A DNA stretch of 64,000 nt from CAZKBP01 sp964551015 (lineage in GTDB: Bacteria > Bacteroidota > Bacteroidia > Cytophagales > Microscillaceae): NCBI GenBank assembly GCA_964551015.1, contig CAZKBP010000008.1:156878-220877 (forward strand). The letters run 5' to 3'. The position numbers were made by a program, and so were the translations under genes. The notes below the pieces were generated by a model. The model did no database searches. It worked only from the letters and a program-made list of their open reading frames with translations, and was not told the DNA's origin. Shown in pieces: positions 16,823-26,482 of this stretch. The number at the start of each line of letters is the position of its first letter. The first letter of the stretch is position 1.

Positions 16823-19800
16823 TCATTTATTTTCCAAAGCCCTCTGGGTTGATTGCTTCTCCAGATACGCGATCCACGCGTCAACACGCGCTCCGATCTC
16901 CGCTTTACGGTAGAGGAATGATTCCCTGTGCCGTAAGTTTTGGGGAAAACCTAAGCGTGTCTGAAATTTCAACTCCAAGTAGGCAATCAGTGTGTAAACC
17001 ACCTGTGCTCTGCGTGCAGGCATCAAACTGATAAAATCTTCGGCGATTCCACCCCGTAGCAGTTCCAAAGCTTTCTCTTGACTTACCTCTCCGCTGCTGT
17101 CTAGTATTTCCGAATCAAAATCACTTAGATAAGACTTATAAAATGCCAAAGCAGACAAAGTTTTGTATCTGCTCAAAATTTGCATAGCCGCTGATTCTCC
17201 CTCCTTCTCCACAGGTATGCCCAAATCCTCTCTCAGGTGAGACCAAAAGTAAGTCTGAAAACGTTCGGGTTGCTTGGCAGTAGCAAAAGCTTCTCTAAAC
17301 CTCAGTATCACAGGCAAATCCTCATAACCAGCACTTAGCAAAATCGCTTCAAAGGCTTCGGTTTTACTATCCTCATCTTTTAAATGACGGGCTATTCTAA
17401 TCTTTTCCTCGAGAGTTTCTCGGTAGTTTCCTACCCAAAAAATAGCCTTCTTCAAATGATAATATTCATCATCTAGGGCGTTAAAATCTTGTAAGTAGGT
17501 ACGCAAAGCGGGCAGCATCATTTCGGCCAAGGGTGCATGCTCAGCTTGGTCAAGCCAGGTGCTTAGCTCAGTTCTCTGCCAAAGTGCATAAAACCACTTC
17601 CCCCGCTGGTACGCGTCCAAGCCTTTTCCTTTGATATAAATCTCTTCTAAAATCGGCCATACTTGATTGGTATCCAGAGCCATCCAACTAAGCATATTTA
17701 CCCACGCTTCCCTACCTGAAAGATGAGGTCTGATTTGCTGGAAATCTCGTAAAGCTAAGTCGTGATCAGGATAAAAATAGGCCAGATCTTGGGATGGAGA
17801 TACTCGGGCGAGTGCCCGAATCACCTTGGCCTGATGCTGGCTTTGCTTATAATATGGCGAAGCACAAATATTATTGATAAGATTAATTTTGAGAGCAGAC
17901 GGAGAAGAAAGTTCTGCCAGCTTTTGCTCGAGAAACATCTGCTCCCACTCCTGATAATTTGCCCCCCGTTGTTGCCAAAGAGATTTCCAAGCAGCATGTG
18001 TCTTCTTAAAAATATAGCGATCCACGGGTTTGCGTAGGTAAAAGTCTTTTTCGTCGGCAAAGCTATGTTTGTAAATTTTTTCTAAGATCAGTACTGCTCG
18101 ATCTGCCACCGTTTGATGCCAAAATTGATTCCCCACTGGAATCTGATCAATGACTCTATGATCATTCAGCAAGGCAATCAGGCTAGGAACCGCCTCCAGT
18201 TTAGCCTGACTCTCCAGATAGCTTAGCAACAGGCGTACGGGTTCGGCATCTTGCCACTGGCCAATCCTTTGCACAATTTCCTGGTAATCTTGCGGATGCG
18301 CTATGTGAATAGCTTGCACCTGAGGCAAATCCAAAGCACTCGGATGCTCCAAGAAGCTTTGCAAGGCTGATTCTAGGGGTATTCTGGGATGATGTAAAAC
18401 TTCTGCCAGTATTTGCTTCACCTCTGTATCCTGAGTGTTCGTGTGGGTTGTCTCTAGAATGGCAATTTGTTGAGTCCTCAGGTTTTTTAGAAAGTCTGTA
18501 TATTGTTGGCTAAGCCCTTTTCCTTTCAGTCTTCTAAAAAGAGCCGTTTTTTTCAAATAAAAATTCAAGGCGGCAGTATCCGACAGCACCTCGGGCAAAA
18601 ACCTTGCATACCCACAACGAATAATTCGCCCCACGGACGAGTTGAAGGCCCAGTAATGATTTTGTCTCAGGATGGCCTGATATTCTAATGCCGTTATATC
18701 CGTCCATTGCAATTGCTCAATGATTCTATTTTCTTGTTGGTAGCGAGCTCTGGTAGAAAGTTTTTCTTCCAGCATTCTCAGGTCATCTTCTAAGGCTGCC
18801 CTTAGGTGATAATCCTTGTCTCTGACGCGGCATAACTGGGTAAATTTTTGTAAAACGCTCAGGGTTAGAAAGGGAAAAGAAGGCAGGCGATAGTTTCCCC
18901 GAATTTGCACGATGTTCTCCCGAGAAGGATCTGAAAGGCTAGCCTCATTTATTTCGCTGAGCTTGATAAAAGCCCGCTCGGCCTCATCTTCAGAACGAGC
19001 ATAGAGTTGTTGCCATAAGTGCTCATAGGCTCGAGGGGTTTGGGGAGCCTCTACTCGGTTGATGAATACCTGCTTTTCATCGTCCCAATGATAATCTTGA
19101 TAATGCTGTTGCCAATAAAGCAAATAATGAAACTGACTCGTGAGGTCAGCTTCGGGATCATTGGTCCAAGTGCCTTTGGCGTCTTTTATCCAAATATCTA
19201 CGCCTGTGCGCTTTCGGATGTGAGCCAATAATTGCAAATCTTGGTTGCCAAAATGATGGGCATCACGCCGGTTTTGAAAGATACGCGCAGCCAAGTACAA
19301 GAGCAGCTTGGGGTCATGGTATTTCACGAGATCGGCCAGGGCATTCTGCTTGATCCAATAGAGCCGATCCGCATCAAGAAGCATTTTACCGTAATAATCC
19401 ACAGGACGGCTGAAAAAATTAGCACGGTAGTCAAAGCTTTGATAATAACCAGCTTGGTGCATTTTATCCAAGCTTAGATATTGACCAAAAATTTGCTGAT
19501 AATAATCGGCTAGCCCCGACAAATTGTATATTTCGTGTTGAGGGTAGTGATTACTAATCAGACTCAGAGGAACCAATGCCGTTTGAATTTCAATGTCTGA
19601 GGGATTTTCTTTGAGGAAAGCAATGATCTGGGTGAGCGTAGCTGGCTCAGGAAAATGTCTTAGTGCCAAGAGGGCGGCTCTTCGGATCGCTTTCCGAGGG
19701 AAACCCGCCTGCCTTGTGTCGTATTTTCCTCTCAGACAATCCCAAAGCAAACGCACGGCACTCGTCTGGCGGGTTGCTCCCATTTGCTCAATCAAAGAAG

Positions 19801-20305
19801 GCAAATGGAGGTAATACCTCTTCTCAATATCTTCTTTGAAATTTTGCTTCATTTGGCGGAGCAATTCGGCGCTACTCGTAGCTGGATCATTGCTTCTTTG
19901 GGCAATCTGATACTCGAGCGGATAATTTTGTAAAGAATCGTCCAAAAATCCGTCTACCCAAGGGTCAAAGATCAAGTTTGCCTGCTGATGGTCATAGAAT
20001 TGAAGAAACGCCTGGCGCTTGCCTTGCTCGAGGAGGCTATCTCTTTTGAGCAGGAAAAGATAAGATTGGAGTAAACGACGTGCGATGCTCCCCACACGTT
20101 CTCGCAGGCGGTGCTTTCCCCAAGAAACGGCCACTACTTTTTCCTCTTCTAGTAAACTACCCAAGTCTCTCAGCGCTTGTACATCTCCCCTTTTCAGGCG
20201 TTTTTCCAGTGCCTGGAAGGTTGCCTCATAATCTGGCAAGGCGGTTTGTGCGCTTAGAGAGGCACAAAAGCCAAGGCTTAGCAGTAGTAGTTTAAGCTTT
20301 TTCAT
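16823..20305 (-). CDS. giant secreted alpha-helical protein of unknown function
   Basis: A 1160-residue protein with a signal peptide (MKKLKLLLLSLGFCASLSAQ). The rest is almost wholly helical, with recurrent pairs of helices such as RRAALLALRHFPEPATLTQI and VRLLLSYLESQAKLEAVPSL. This suggests a HEAT/armadillo-like solenoid, but no catalytic motif or known domain was recognised. No C-terminal sorting domain of the Por type is evident. It is a single gene with no obvious operon partner. It should be periplasmic or surface-exposed, and may serve as a scaffold. Confidence 0.75.
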   Translation of the reverse strand: MKKLKLLLLSLGFCASLSAQTALPDYEATFQALEKRLKRGDVQALRDLGSLLEEEKVVAVSWGKHRLRERVGSIARRLLQSYLFLLKRDSLLEQGKRQAFLQFYDHQQANLIFDPWVDGFLDDSLQNYPLEYQIAQRSNDPATSSAELLRQMKQNFKEDIEKRYYLHLPSLIEQMGATRQTSAVRLLWDCLRGKYDTRQAGFPRKAIRRAALLALRHFPEPATLTQIIAFLKENPSDIEIQTALVPLSLISNHYPQHEIYNLSGLADYYQQIFGQYLSLDKMHQAGYYQSFDYRANFFSRPVDYYGKMLLDADRLYWIKQNALADLVKYHDPKLLLYLAARIFQNRRDAHHFGNQDLQLLAHIRKRTGVDIWIKDAKGTWTNDPEADLTSQFHYLLYWQQHYQDYHWDDEKQVFINRVEAPQTPRAYEHLWQQLYARSEDEAERAFIKLSEINEASLSDPSRENIVQIRGNYRLPSFPFLTLSVLQKFTQLCRVRDKDYHLRAALEDDLRMLEEKLSTRARYQQENRIIEQLQWTDITALEYQAILRQNHYWAFNSSVGRIIRCGYARFLPEVLSDTAALNFYLKKTALFRRLKGKGLSQQYTDFLKNLRTQQIAILETTHTNTQDTEVKQILAEVLHHPRIPLESALQSFLEHPSALDLPQVQAIHIAHPQDYQEIVQRIGQWQDAEPVRLLLSYLESQAKLEAVPSLIALLNDHRVIDQIPVGNQFWHQTVADRAVLILEKIYKHSFADEKDFYLRKPVDRYIFKKTHAAWKSLWQQRGANYQEWEQMFLEQKLAELSSPSALKINLINNICASPYYKQSQHQAKVIRALARVSPSQDLAYFYPDHDLALRDFQQIRPHLSGREAWVNMLSWMALDTNQVWPILEEIYIKGKGLDAYQRGKWFYALWQRTELSTWLDQAEHAPLAEMMLPALRTYLQDFNALDDEYYHLKKAIFWVGNYRETLEEKIRIARHLKDEDSKTEAFEAILLSAGYEDLPVILRFREAFATAKQPERFQTYFWSHLREDLGIPVEKEGESAAMQILSRYKTLSALAFYKSYLSDFDSEILDSSGEVSQEKALELLRGGIAEDFISLMPARRAQVVYTLIAYLELKFQTRLGFPQNLRHRESFLYRKAEIGARVDAWIAYLEKQSTQRALENK

Positions 20306-20352
20306 AAGAAAAGCAGGATGAGCTAAAACCTAATTTACAAAATATCTGGGAA

Positions 20353-20748
20353 TTATCGGGGGGCAAGCCATTGATAATATAGCGTGTGTACGGTATCTCG
20401 GAAGCGTGCAAAGTCAATGGGCTTCGTGTAGAAGTCATTTGCACCTAGTTGCTTTGCTTGCTCACGCTCTTGCTCCGAGTCGGTAGAGCTAAACATAAGG
20501 ATTGGGATCGTTTGGTAACGCTCTTGCTGGCGAATGATTTTTAATATATCAAAACCATCTAACCTAGGCATTCTTACGTCTAAGATGATTAATTCGGGAA
20601 GGTTTTCTGGGGCAAGTTCATCGAGATATACTAGAAAGGCCTCACTGTCTTGTTGCCATTCTATTTCCAAATTTGAATCCAGCTCGGATAATTTTTTTTT
20701 CGTGAAAAAGGCATCGTCTTCGCTGTCATCTACCAAACATACAAGCAT
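20353..20748 (-). CDS. single-domain response regulator, Rcp-like
   Basis: A 131-residue stand-alone receiver domain. The acidic pair is in CLVDDSEDDAFF, the phosphoacceptor aspartate in IILDVRMPRLDGF, the switch serine/threonine in ILMFSSTDS and the lysine in YTKPIDF. The long loop before the phosphoacceptor strand is typical of Rcp-like regulators that partner phytochrome-type kinases. There is no output domain, so it would act by protein contact or phosphotransfer. No kinase is adjacent; the nearest compatible one is the PAS/GAF kinase at 37485. Confidence 0.92.
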   Translation of the reverse strand: MLVCLVDDSEDDAFFTKKKLSELDSNLEIEWQQDSEAFLVYLDELAPENLPELIILDVRMPRLDGFDILKIIRQQERYQTIPILMFSSTDSEQEREQAKQLGANDFYTKPIDFARFRDTVHTLYYQWLAPR

Positions 20749-21029
20749 GGATGTTAATCTTTATGTGTTTTTATATTGATAAATATTTTTTATTAAGAGT
20801 GAGTTCCTGGCACCAAAGATTATAGAGTACTTCATTGGTCAATACAAAGATATTACTGGATTGAACTTTGTGGAATAAAAAAATCTAATTAGTTTTAGCA
20901 ATAATCCATTTTTGTAAGATAAACGCTCAAATAGCTCTATTTATTACTTTAAACTAATCTGCACGCTTACACCTTGATTTATAGCCGTAGATAGCTTATT
21001 TTTAGCAAAATGTAGGTATTTTTGAATTT

Positions 21030-21626
21030 ATGTCTCAGTTTTATTACTACGCTATTTACAAGCCTTACGGAATTTTATCCCAATTTAGTAGTGAAGGGAA
21101 CCGAGAAGGTTTGGCCTCTATTTTGACGGGGATACCCAAATCTGTTTATCCCATCGGGCGTCTAGATGCAGATAGTGAAGGGCTTTTGCTACTAAGCAAT
21201 GATAATTTTTTTAAGACTCAACTTTTAGATCCTCAAAATCAACATCCGCGTACGTATTGGGTTCAGGTAGAAGGTACCCCGCGAGAGTCTGATTTAGAAA
21301 CCCTTAGGAATGGCGTTGAAATTCGTATCCGAAAGAAAATTTATCTAACTAAACCTGTTCAGGCAACTTTTTTACCTGAATCGCCCTTGGCTCCAAGAGA
21401 TCCTCCTATTCGCTATCGCGCTAATATACCTACCACTTGGCTAAGTCTGATTTTGAAAGAGGGGAAAAACCGACAAATTCGCAGGATGACCGCAAAGATT
21501 GGGTTTCCGACCCTAAGATTATTTAGAAGAGCCATTGGAGATTTTCGTATTGAAGGCTGGTTACCGGGAGAGATGAAGCAAATTGACCGACAAGTTGCCT
21601 ATCACAAAATACTAGGTTCTCAGTAA
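21030..21626 (+). CDS. rluE: RluE/RsuA-family pseudouridine synthase
   Basis: A 198-residue RNA pseudouridine synthase of the RsuA/RluB/E/F family lacking an N-terminal S4 domain, as RluE proteins do. The catalytic motif GRLDADSEGLLLLSND (aspartate in RLD) is at about residue 43. The late motifs LKEGKNRQIRRMTAKIGFPTLRL are also present. By analogy it modifies a uridine in the peptidyl-transferase region of 23S rRNA (the E. coli U2457 equivalent). The exact target is inferred from subfamily resemblance. Confidence 0.9.
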   Translation: MSQFYYYAIYKPYGILSQFSSEGNREGLASILTGIPKSVYPIGRLDADSEGLLLLSNDNFFKTQLLDPQNQHPRTYWVQVEGTPRESDLETLRNGVEIRIRKKIYLTKPVQATFLPESPLAPRDPPIRYRANIPTTWLSLILKEGKNRQIRRMTAKIGFPTLRLFRRAIGDFRIEGWLPGEMKQIDRQVAYHKILGSQ

Positions 21627-21819
21627 AATCTCTATCAGGAAATGTTAGTATATTAGCACAGTTTTTACATCTCTCTAACCATGTAGCATTTTGCTTTCCC
21701 ATCTTTTTGAAAGCAAGAATAGATATCTTATCTGCTCGGATAATAGAGAAGATTAGCCTTTTGTACTCCACAATATTAAGTAATAATGTTTTAATCACAA
21801 AAAAATTGTAACAATAATT

Positions 21820-21833
21820 TTGACATCTGTCAA
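21820..21833. promoter_or_regulatory. palindromic operator candidate TTGACA-TC-TGTCAA
   Basis: A perfect 6+2+6 inverted repeat ending 12 bp before the ATG of the XRE-type regulator gene. Such a position would allow autorepression by the downstream regulator. The core TGACA-N2-TGTCA occurs again at 40175-40186. Confidence 0.4.
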
Positions 21834-21845
21834 GAACGTAATTTG

Positions 21846-22307
21846 ATGAATAATTATTTCGCGGAGAATCTTCGTTATTTGAGAGCAAAAAACAATCTGG
21901 ATCAAAGCCAGATTGGTGAAATCATCGGTAGAGGACGAAACATGGTCAGTACCTATGAGTCGGGAGCGAGTAAACCCAATGTAGAAATACTATTGGTTTT
22001 GGCTGATTTTTTTAAGATTAATCTGAACGATCTGGTTACAAGCAGGTTAGCTGACCACGAAGGCCAACCTGAGAAGCTACCAAAGTCCATTGATGATGTC
22101 TCTTCCAAAGTACCCAAATCAAAATCACCAATTCTGCTCAAAGAACCTGACGCTCAGTATGCTTCTACGCTTTGGGAAATCAAGGAAGTCAAAAACCTCT
22201 ATCAACAACTGCTCAAAGTAAAAGACGAACTCATTGAGGCTAAAAACAAGGAAATTGAAATGCTTCAAAAGGAAATAAAACGCCTCAAGCAAAAAAATAA
22301 AAGTTGA
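21846..22307 (+). CDS. XRE-family regulator with coiled-coil tail
   Basis: A 153-residue cytoplasmic DNA-binding protein. The start is taken at the ATG at 21846 rather than the TTG just before it. Residues 5-60 are a helix-turn-helix of the Cro/CI type (LRYLRAKNNLDQSQIGEIIG, then STYESGASKPNVEILLVLA). A linker with LLKEPDAQY follows, then a C-terminal coiled coil rich in Lys and Glu (about residues 110-153) likely to dimerise. It is paralogous to the protein at 32433, sharing domain order and the EPD..Y linker. The regulated genes are unknown. Confidence 0.87.
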   Translation: MNNYFAENLRYLRAKNNLDQSQIGEIIGRGRNMVSTYESGASKPNVEILLVLADFFKINLNDLVTSRLADHEGQPEKLPKSIDDVSSKVPKSKSPILLKEPDAQYASTLWEIKEVKNLYQQLLKVKDELIEAKNKEIEMLQKEIKRLKQKNKS

Positions 22308-22472
22308 ACAGTTTTAAAGAAAATCAGATTTTTTAAACTTTCCTCCATTCAGGCGCGATCACGTCAATTTTGCCCCCATACTTACATCCATCAAAATAAA
22401 GATTTTCGCTAACAAATTTAATATTTGAACGTAATCTTGGTTAGTTTCCTATGTACACCAATTTTAAATGAC

Positions 22473-23852
22473 ATGCTGACCTCGAGAACCATTCTTAGCT
22501 TTTTGCTCTTATTTTTTGTGAGCCAGCTCTACGCACAAATGCCCCGTACTTTGTCCAAGGCAGAAAAGGTCTATGGGCTTTCTAAATTTTGGCAGGAAGT
22601 CAACTATAATTTTGTTTATCTAGATAGAGTGGACAGAGATCAATGGGACGCCGAATACAAGCGTTTGATCTCAGCCGTACAAGAAACCGAGGATGACTAT
22701 GAATACTATCGCCTTCTCCAGAAGTTTTGCGCGATGCTGAAAGACGGTCATACCAACGTGTTTTTACCAGATGCCGTCCAAGAAAATTTATACAATACTT
22801 ACTTCGGTCCTTACCGCTTTTTTTTAGACTATGTAGATAATAAGATCATTATCACACACGTGAACCTGAGCAAGAAAGACGAAATACCCATCGGCACCGA
22901 AGTAGTGCAGGTAAACGGACAGAAGGCCGAAGAATATCTCGAGACACAAGTATTACCTTATATTTCTTCTTCTACCGAGTATATTTTGAAAGAATATGCC
23001 GTAGAACATCTCTTGCAAGCTCCCCGTGGGACACATTTTGATCTGGTACTCAAGCTACCCGATGGCACCCTCAAAGAACTGGCTTTAAATCATACTGAAA
23101 CTACCGAGGGAGAAATTTATCCTCCTTTTGAAGATCGTGAAATTTTGGCCTTCAAATGGCTCAAAGAGGGTATGGCTTATCTGGAGTTGAATACTTTTGG
23201 AAACCCTAAAGAAGATACACTTTTCTTGAATATCTTACCAGAATTATACAAGGCAAAAAATTTAATCATTGATCTGAGGCATAACAACGGCGGAAATACC
23301 TCCATCGGCCGAGAAATTTTAAAGTATCTCACGAATGATGAAGTGCTGTATGGTGCTCGCTCCCAGAGTAGGCTGCATATCCCTGCCTACAAGGCCTGGG
23401 GCGAATGGCTGGAACCCAAAGATACTGTGAATGACGACTGGGCCAAACAGGCTTTCTTGTCTTACCGAGATCAATTTTACCACGATTTTCCTTACCAAGC
23501 AGACACGATTCACCCCGACAAAAAAAGGTTGGTCGTTCCCACGGTTCTATTAATCGGGCACAATACGGCCTCGGCGGCTGAGGATTTTTTGATTTATGCT
23601 GACAATCAGGCGCATATGGTCAAGATCGGCAGTCCGACCTTTGGCAGTACGGGGCAGTCCTACTTTTTTGATTTGCCAGGGGGTGGCTCGGCTCGGGTTT
23701 GCACCAAAAAAGATATTTACCCTGACGGACGCGAATTTGTAGGCTATGGCATTCAACCAGATATTCAAGTGGAGAAAACCCTTCAAGATTATCTTGAGCA
23801 CCGCGACCCCGTTTTAGAAAGAGCGATTGATTATTTAGAAAAACAAAAATAA
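22473..23852 (+). CDS. secreted S41-family peptidase
   Basis: A protein of about 459 residues, read from the ATG at 22473, which gives a clean signal peptide ending LYAQ. A PDZ-like segment lies in the middle (IPIGTEVVQVNGQKAEEYL), followed by the S41 core with NLIIDLRHNNGGNTS and the nucleophile serine in HNTASAAEDF. The lysine of classical CtpA Ser-Lys enzymes is not in its expected place, which here reads GSPTFGSTGQ, as in the tricorn-like branch of the family. It probably acts as a periplasmic or surface peptidase. Confidence 0.87.
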   Translation: MLTSRTILSFLLLFFVSQLYAQMPRTLSKAEKVYGLSKFWQEVNYNFVYLDRVDRDQWDAEYKRLISAVQETEDDYEYYRLLQKFCAMLKDGHTNVFLPDAVQENLYNTYFGPYRFFLDYVDNKIIITHVNLSKKDEIPIGTEVVQVNGQKAEEYLETQVLPYISSSTEYILKEYAVEHLLQAPRGTHFDLVLKLPDGTLKELALNHTETTEGEIYPPFEDREILAFKWLKEGMAYLELNTFGNPKEDTLFLNILPELYKAKNLIIDLRHNNGGNTSIGREILKYLTNDEVLYGARSQSRLHIPAYKAWGEWLEPKDTVNDDWAKQAFLSYRDQFYHDFPYQADTIHPDKKRLVVPTVLLIGHNTASAAEDFLIYADNQAHMVKIGSPTFGSTGQSYFFDLPGGGSARVCTKKDIYPDGREFVGYGIQPDIQVEKTLQDYLEHRDPVLERAIDYLEKQK

Positions 23853-23897
23853 AAAGCGGTTCTGTCTGATATTTTGCGAACTCAGGAACAGCTTTTA
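23852..23897. terminator. imperfect bidirectional hairpin
   Basis: The arms AAAAGCGGTTCTG and CAGGAACAGCTTTT pair imperfectly between the convergent S41 peptidase and DinB genes. A/T runs on both outer sides make a bidirectional terminator plausible; it overlaps the DinB stop codon. Confidence 0.5.
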
Positions 23898-24422
23898 TGG
23901 CTTTTGTTCCAGATTCTCAGCTGTCCCTTTTTGGTGATGCGTGGCGTGATAAGTCATCATGTAGAGCATTTCACGAATCGTAAGTTTACCCAACAGTGGG
24001 TGGGGCAAGACGAGGCTATCTAGCTCTTCATCGGTGTAATTGTTCAAGTTTTGGATAACATTTTCTGTGTGCTCGAGGGTTTCTTTGCTCAGTGCTTCCT
24101 TTTGATCTAAGCTGATCTGCTCAGGGTCAAACTGCTGAGGAGCCTTACCGCCTTGGGCCAGTTTATCTAAGTAATTGGCTAATACTTCATCGTAGCTCCA
24201 AGTAGCGCGATCAATTTTCCCAAACTTAGATGCAATCAAGGGCTTGGCGGCCAGAATCTGTGCCAAGGGTTTTACACTCGCCACGATGTGAGCCAACTGT
24301 TGCCCTGCCGTCCATTTTCCTTCGGGCTTGAAGAGAAATTCCTCATCACTGAGGGAGTTGATATAATTCACGAAAGCCATATGGTTGGCTCTAAATTTTT
24401 CGGTTAATTCATTTCGGTTCAT
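23895..24422 (-). CDS. DinB-family protein
   Basis: A 175-residue four-helix-bundle protein of the DinB/DUF664 superfamily. The metal-site histidines appear in AGQQLAHIVAS (near residue 46) and in YMMTYHATHHQKG near the C-terminus, the usual H...HxxxH arrangement. Members act as thiol-dependent transferases or have unknown roles; no substrate is suggested by context. It lies 45 bp downstream of the DUF6090 gene on the same strand and may be co-transcribed with it. Confidence 0.85.
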   Translation of the reverse strand: MNRNELTEKFRANHMAFVNYINSLSDEEFLFKPEGKWTAGQQLAHIVASVKPLAQILAAKPLIASKFGKIDRATWSYDEVLANYLDKLAQGGKAPQQFDPEQISLDQKEALSKETLEHTENVIQNLNNYTDEELDSLVLPHPLLGKLTIREMLYMMTYHATHHQKGTAENLEQKP

Positions 24423-24467
24423 AGGAGTAGTTTATTGAGATATGTTGATGAATATATTTTACGGCGT

Positions 24468-25157
24468 TTAGCCCAATCGCTTGATTTCTTGGTCTAAATC
24501 TCCTATCAACTTCTCCACTTTGGTCTCGAGGCCTTTGTAAAGCTGTAACATGGCAAAATCAATTCTCCAGGCCCAGCGAAGCGCCTTTTGGAAGGCTTGG
24601 TTTTGCAGCAGTTGCTCGTAGTCTGTGGGTTCGAGTCTATAGTTCGGGAGCAGCTCGAAATTTTCAAGGATGGCAGGCTTGAGGTAGTCTTGGTAATGAC
24701 GGTGGTGTCTTATTTCGGCACTTTTGATGCTCTCACATTCATAGTCGTAGTAACGTGCGATCTCCAGACGGATTTGGTCATTGCTGATGGTTTCAAAACC
24801 TCTGGACTTGAGCGTTTCGTAGGCTCCCGTGTAAGATAGAAAGGTGGTCAATCCCTGAATATAGGGAATTATTTCTCGGATGGAATCGGTGAGCGGTCGC
24901 TGGTTTTCAAAATGTTCTATAAGTGCTTCGTAAACATCTACCCTTGACGAGAAACCTTGGATATTTTCTTGAATATCCTGAAAGTCTTGTTTCAAGGCAT
25001 TCCTAATCTCTTTGAGGGTTTTGATTTCAACATTCCTGAGTTTGCGTTCCTCGTTCCAGTTGTTGAACCAAATAGCAGTGGTAATCCCAATAAAAATGAA
25101 CGCGATTTCGCCCAGAGCGTATCGCCAGTTCAGGTATTTGAAAGTTCTTCTGCGCAT
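24468..25157 (-). CDS. DUF6090 membrane-anchored protein
   Basis: A 229-residue protein of the Bacteroidota-specific DUF6090 family. The conserved start RRTFKYLNWRYALGEIAFIF leads into one transmembrane helix (about residues 15-30) and the hallmark WFNNWNEERK. The remainder is a helical, charged domain presumably facing the periplasm. The function of the family is unknown. It is the upstream gene of a probable pair with DinB. Confidence 0.85.
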   Translation of the reverse strand: MRRRTFKYLNWRYALGEIAFIFIGITTAIWFNNWNEERKLRNVEIKTLKEIRNALKQDFQDIQENIQGFSSRVDVYEALIEHFENQRPLTDSIREIIPYIQGLTTFLSYTGAYETLKSRGFETISNDQIRLEIARYYDYECESIKSAEIRHHRHYQDYLKPAILENFELLPNYRLEPTDYEQLLQNQAFQKALRWAWRIDFAMLQLYKGLETKVEKLIGDLDQEIKRLG

Positions 25158-25353
25158 TTTAACTTGACTTTAAACTAAGAGCTTTTTTTAAAAATAAAAA
25201 AAAGTCAAGCATAGCAAAAATTATCCAGCTTGAATCTTGATGATTTGACTGTCCGTGAATAAAGATAAATTTGCCTTTCAGGCCTGAAGCATCACCTGCT
25301 CCCAGTAATTTACGTACTTTACCAAAAAAGTCAATTTATCAAGAATCAAACCT

Positions 25354-26427
25354 ATGAAAAAGTTATCAGTACTCCTATTTGACTTCACCTTCTGTTTGCT
25401 GACCGTGGCTCGGGCGCAGGCTCCTCAGCCCGTAGACGATGCTTATTTGTTTAATGATGTGCATTTTCACTTGACCAATTATATCCAGGAAGGAACCGAT
25501 ATTCAAGATTTCTATAAGATGATGGAAAATCAGGTCGGACGCGTAGCGCTCTTCGGCATTCCTCTACAGCAGCAATGGTCTTACGAGATAGATGGCGACC
25601 GTGCTCCTACCTATTACCTCAACACTGATGCAGAATTGTATTATTACTCTTTTACCGATGCCTTTATTGCCCAGTCTTATTTAAGGTTGAATGCTGAACA
25701 GCAGAAACGTTTTGACCCGATGATCACAGGCTTCAACCCTACGGATATGTACGCAGCCGATCATATCAAACGAGTTTTGATGACCTTTCCGGGCGTTTTC
25801 TCAGGGATTGGCGAATTCTCCATTCACAAAGAATTCGTATCGGCCAAGATCGCGGGCGAAACCGCCAGCCTGAAAGACGAGGCATTGGATCGCATTTTTG
25901 ATTTTTGCCAGGAGGTCGGTTTGGTCATGCTCATTCACTGTGATATTGATGTGCCTTTTGCCCCCGAAGATGCCGAGCCTGCTTATTTTGAAGAAATGAA
26001 AGCTCTTCTGAAAGCCCATAAAGACAATACCGTGATCTGGGCACACACGGGTTTGGGTAGAATCATTCGCCCCCACGATACGCATATTAGCCACTTAGAA
26101 GAACTTTTGGATGATCCTGAATTGACCCATTTGCACTTTGATATTTCTTGGGATGAAGTGGCGAAGTACATGGTGGGTAGTGAAGAAGACACCAAGCGCT
26201 CAGCCGCGTTGATTAGTCGTCATCCTGATCGTTTCTTGTTTGGAACAGACGTAGTGGCTCCTCGCGATGAAGCGCATTATCTCAAAATCTACCATCTCTA
26301 TGATCCTTTATGGGAATTGCTGGATGAGAAAACCAGCGAGATGGTTCGCAAAGGCAATTATGCACGCATTTTTGACGAAGCTAATCAAAAAGTAAGAGCT
26401 TGGGAGCAGGCGAATGTCAAGCGTTAG
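25354..26427 (+). CDS. secreted amidohydrolase-family TIM-barrel hydrolase
   Basis: A 357-residue protein with a signal peptide (about residues 1-22, ending RAQA) followed by an amidohydrolase_2-like (PF04909) barrel. Putative metal-site residues are in NDVHFHLTNY near residue 33, MLIHCDIDV in the middle, VIWAHTGLG, and FLFGTDVV with the conserved late aspartate. Location outside the cytoplasm is unusual for this superfamily. Substrate is unknown; neighbours do not suggest a pathway. Confidence 0.82.
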   Translation: MKKLSVLLFDFTFCLLTVARAQAPQPVDDAYLFNDVHFHLTNYIQEGTDIQDFYKMMENQVGRVALFGIPLQQQWSYEIDGDRAPTYYLNTDAELYYYSFTDAFIAQSYLRLNAEQQKRFDPMITGFNPTDMYAADHIKRVLMTFPGVFSGIGEFSIHKEFVSAKIAGETASLKDEALDRIFDFCQEVGLVMLIHCDIDVPFAPEDAEPAYFEEMKALLKAHKDNTVIWAHTGLGRIIRPHDTHISHLEELLDDPELTHLHFDISWDEVAKYMVGSEEDTKRSAALISRHPDRFLFGTDVVAPRDEAHYLKIYHLYDPLWELLDEKTSEMVRKGNYARIFDEANQKVRAWEQANVKR

Positions 26428-26482
26428 TTGATTTAGAGACAAGGCCAATCTGCGCACTCCTTGGCAAGTCTCTCGGGCCAGT

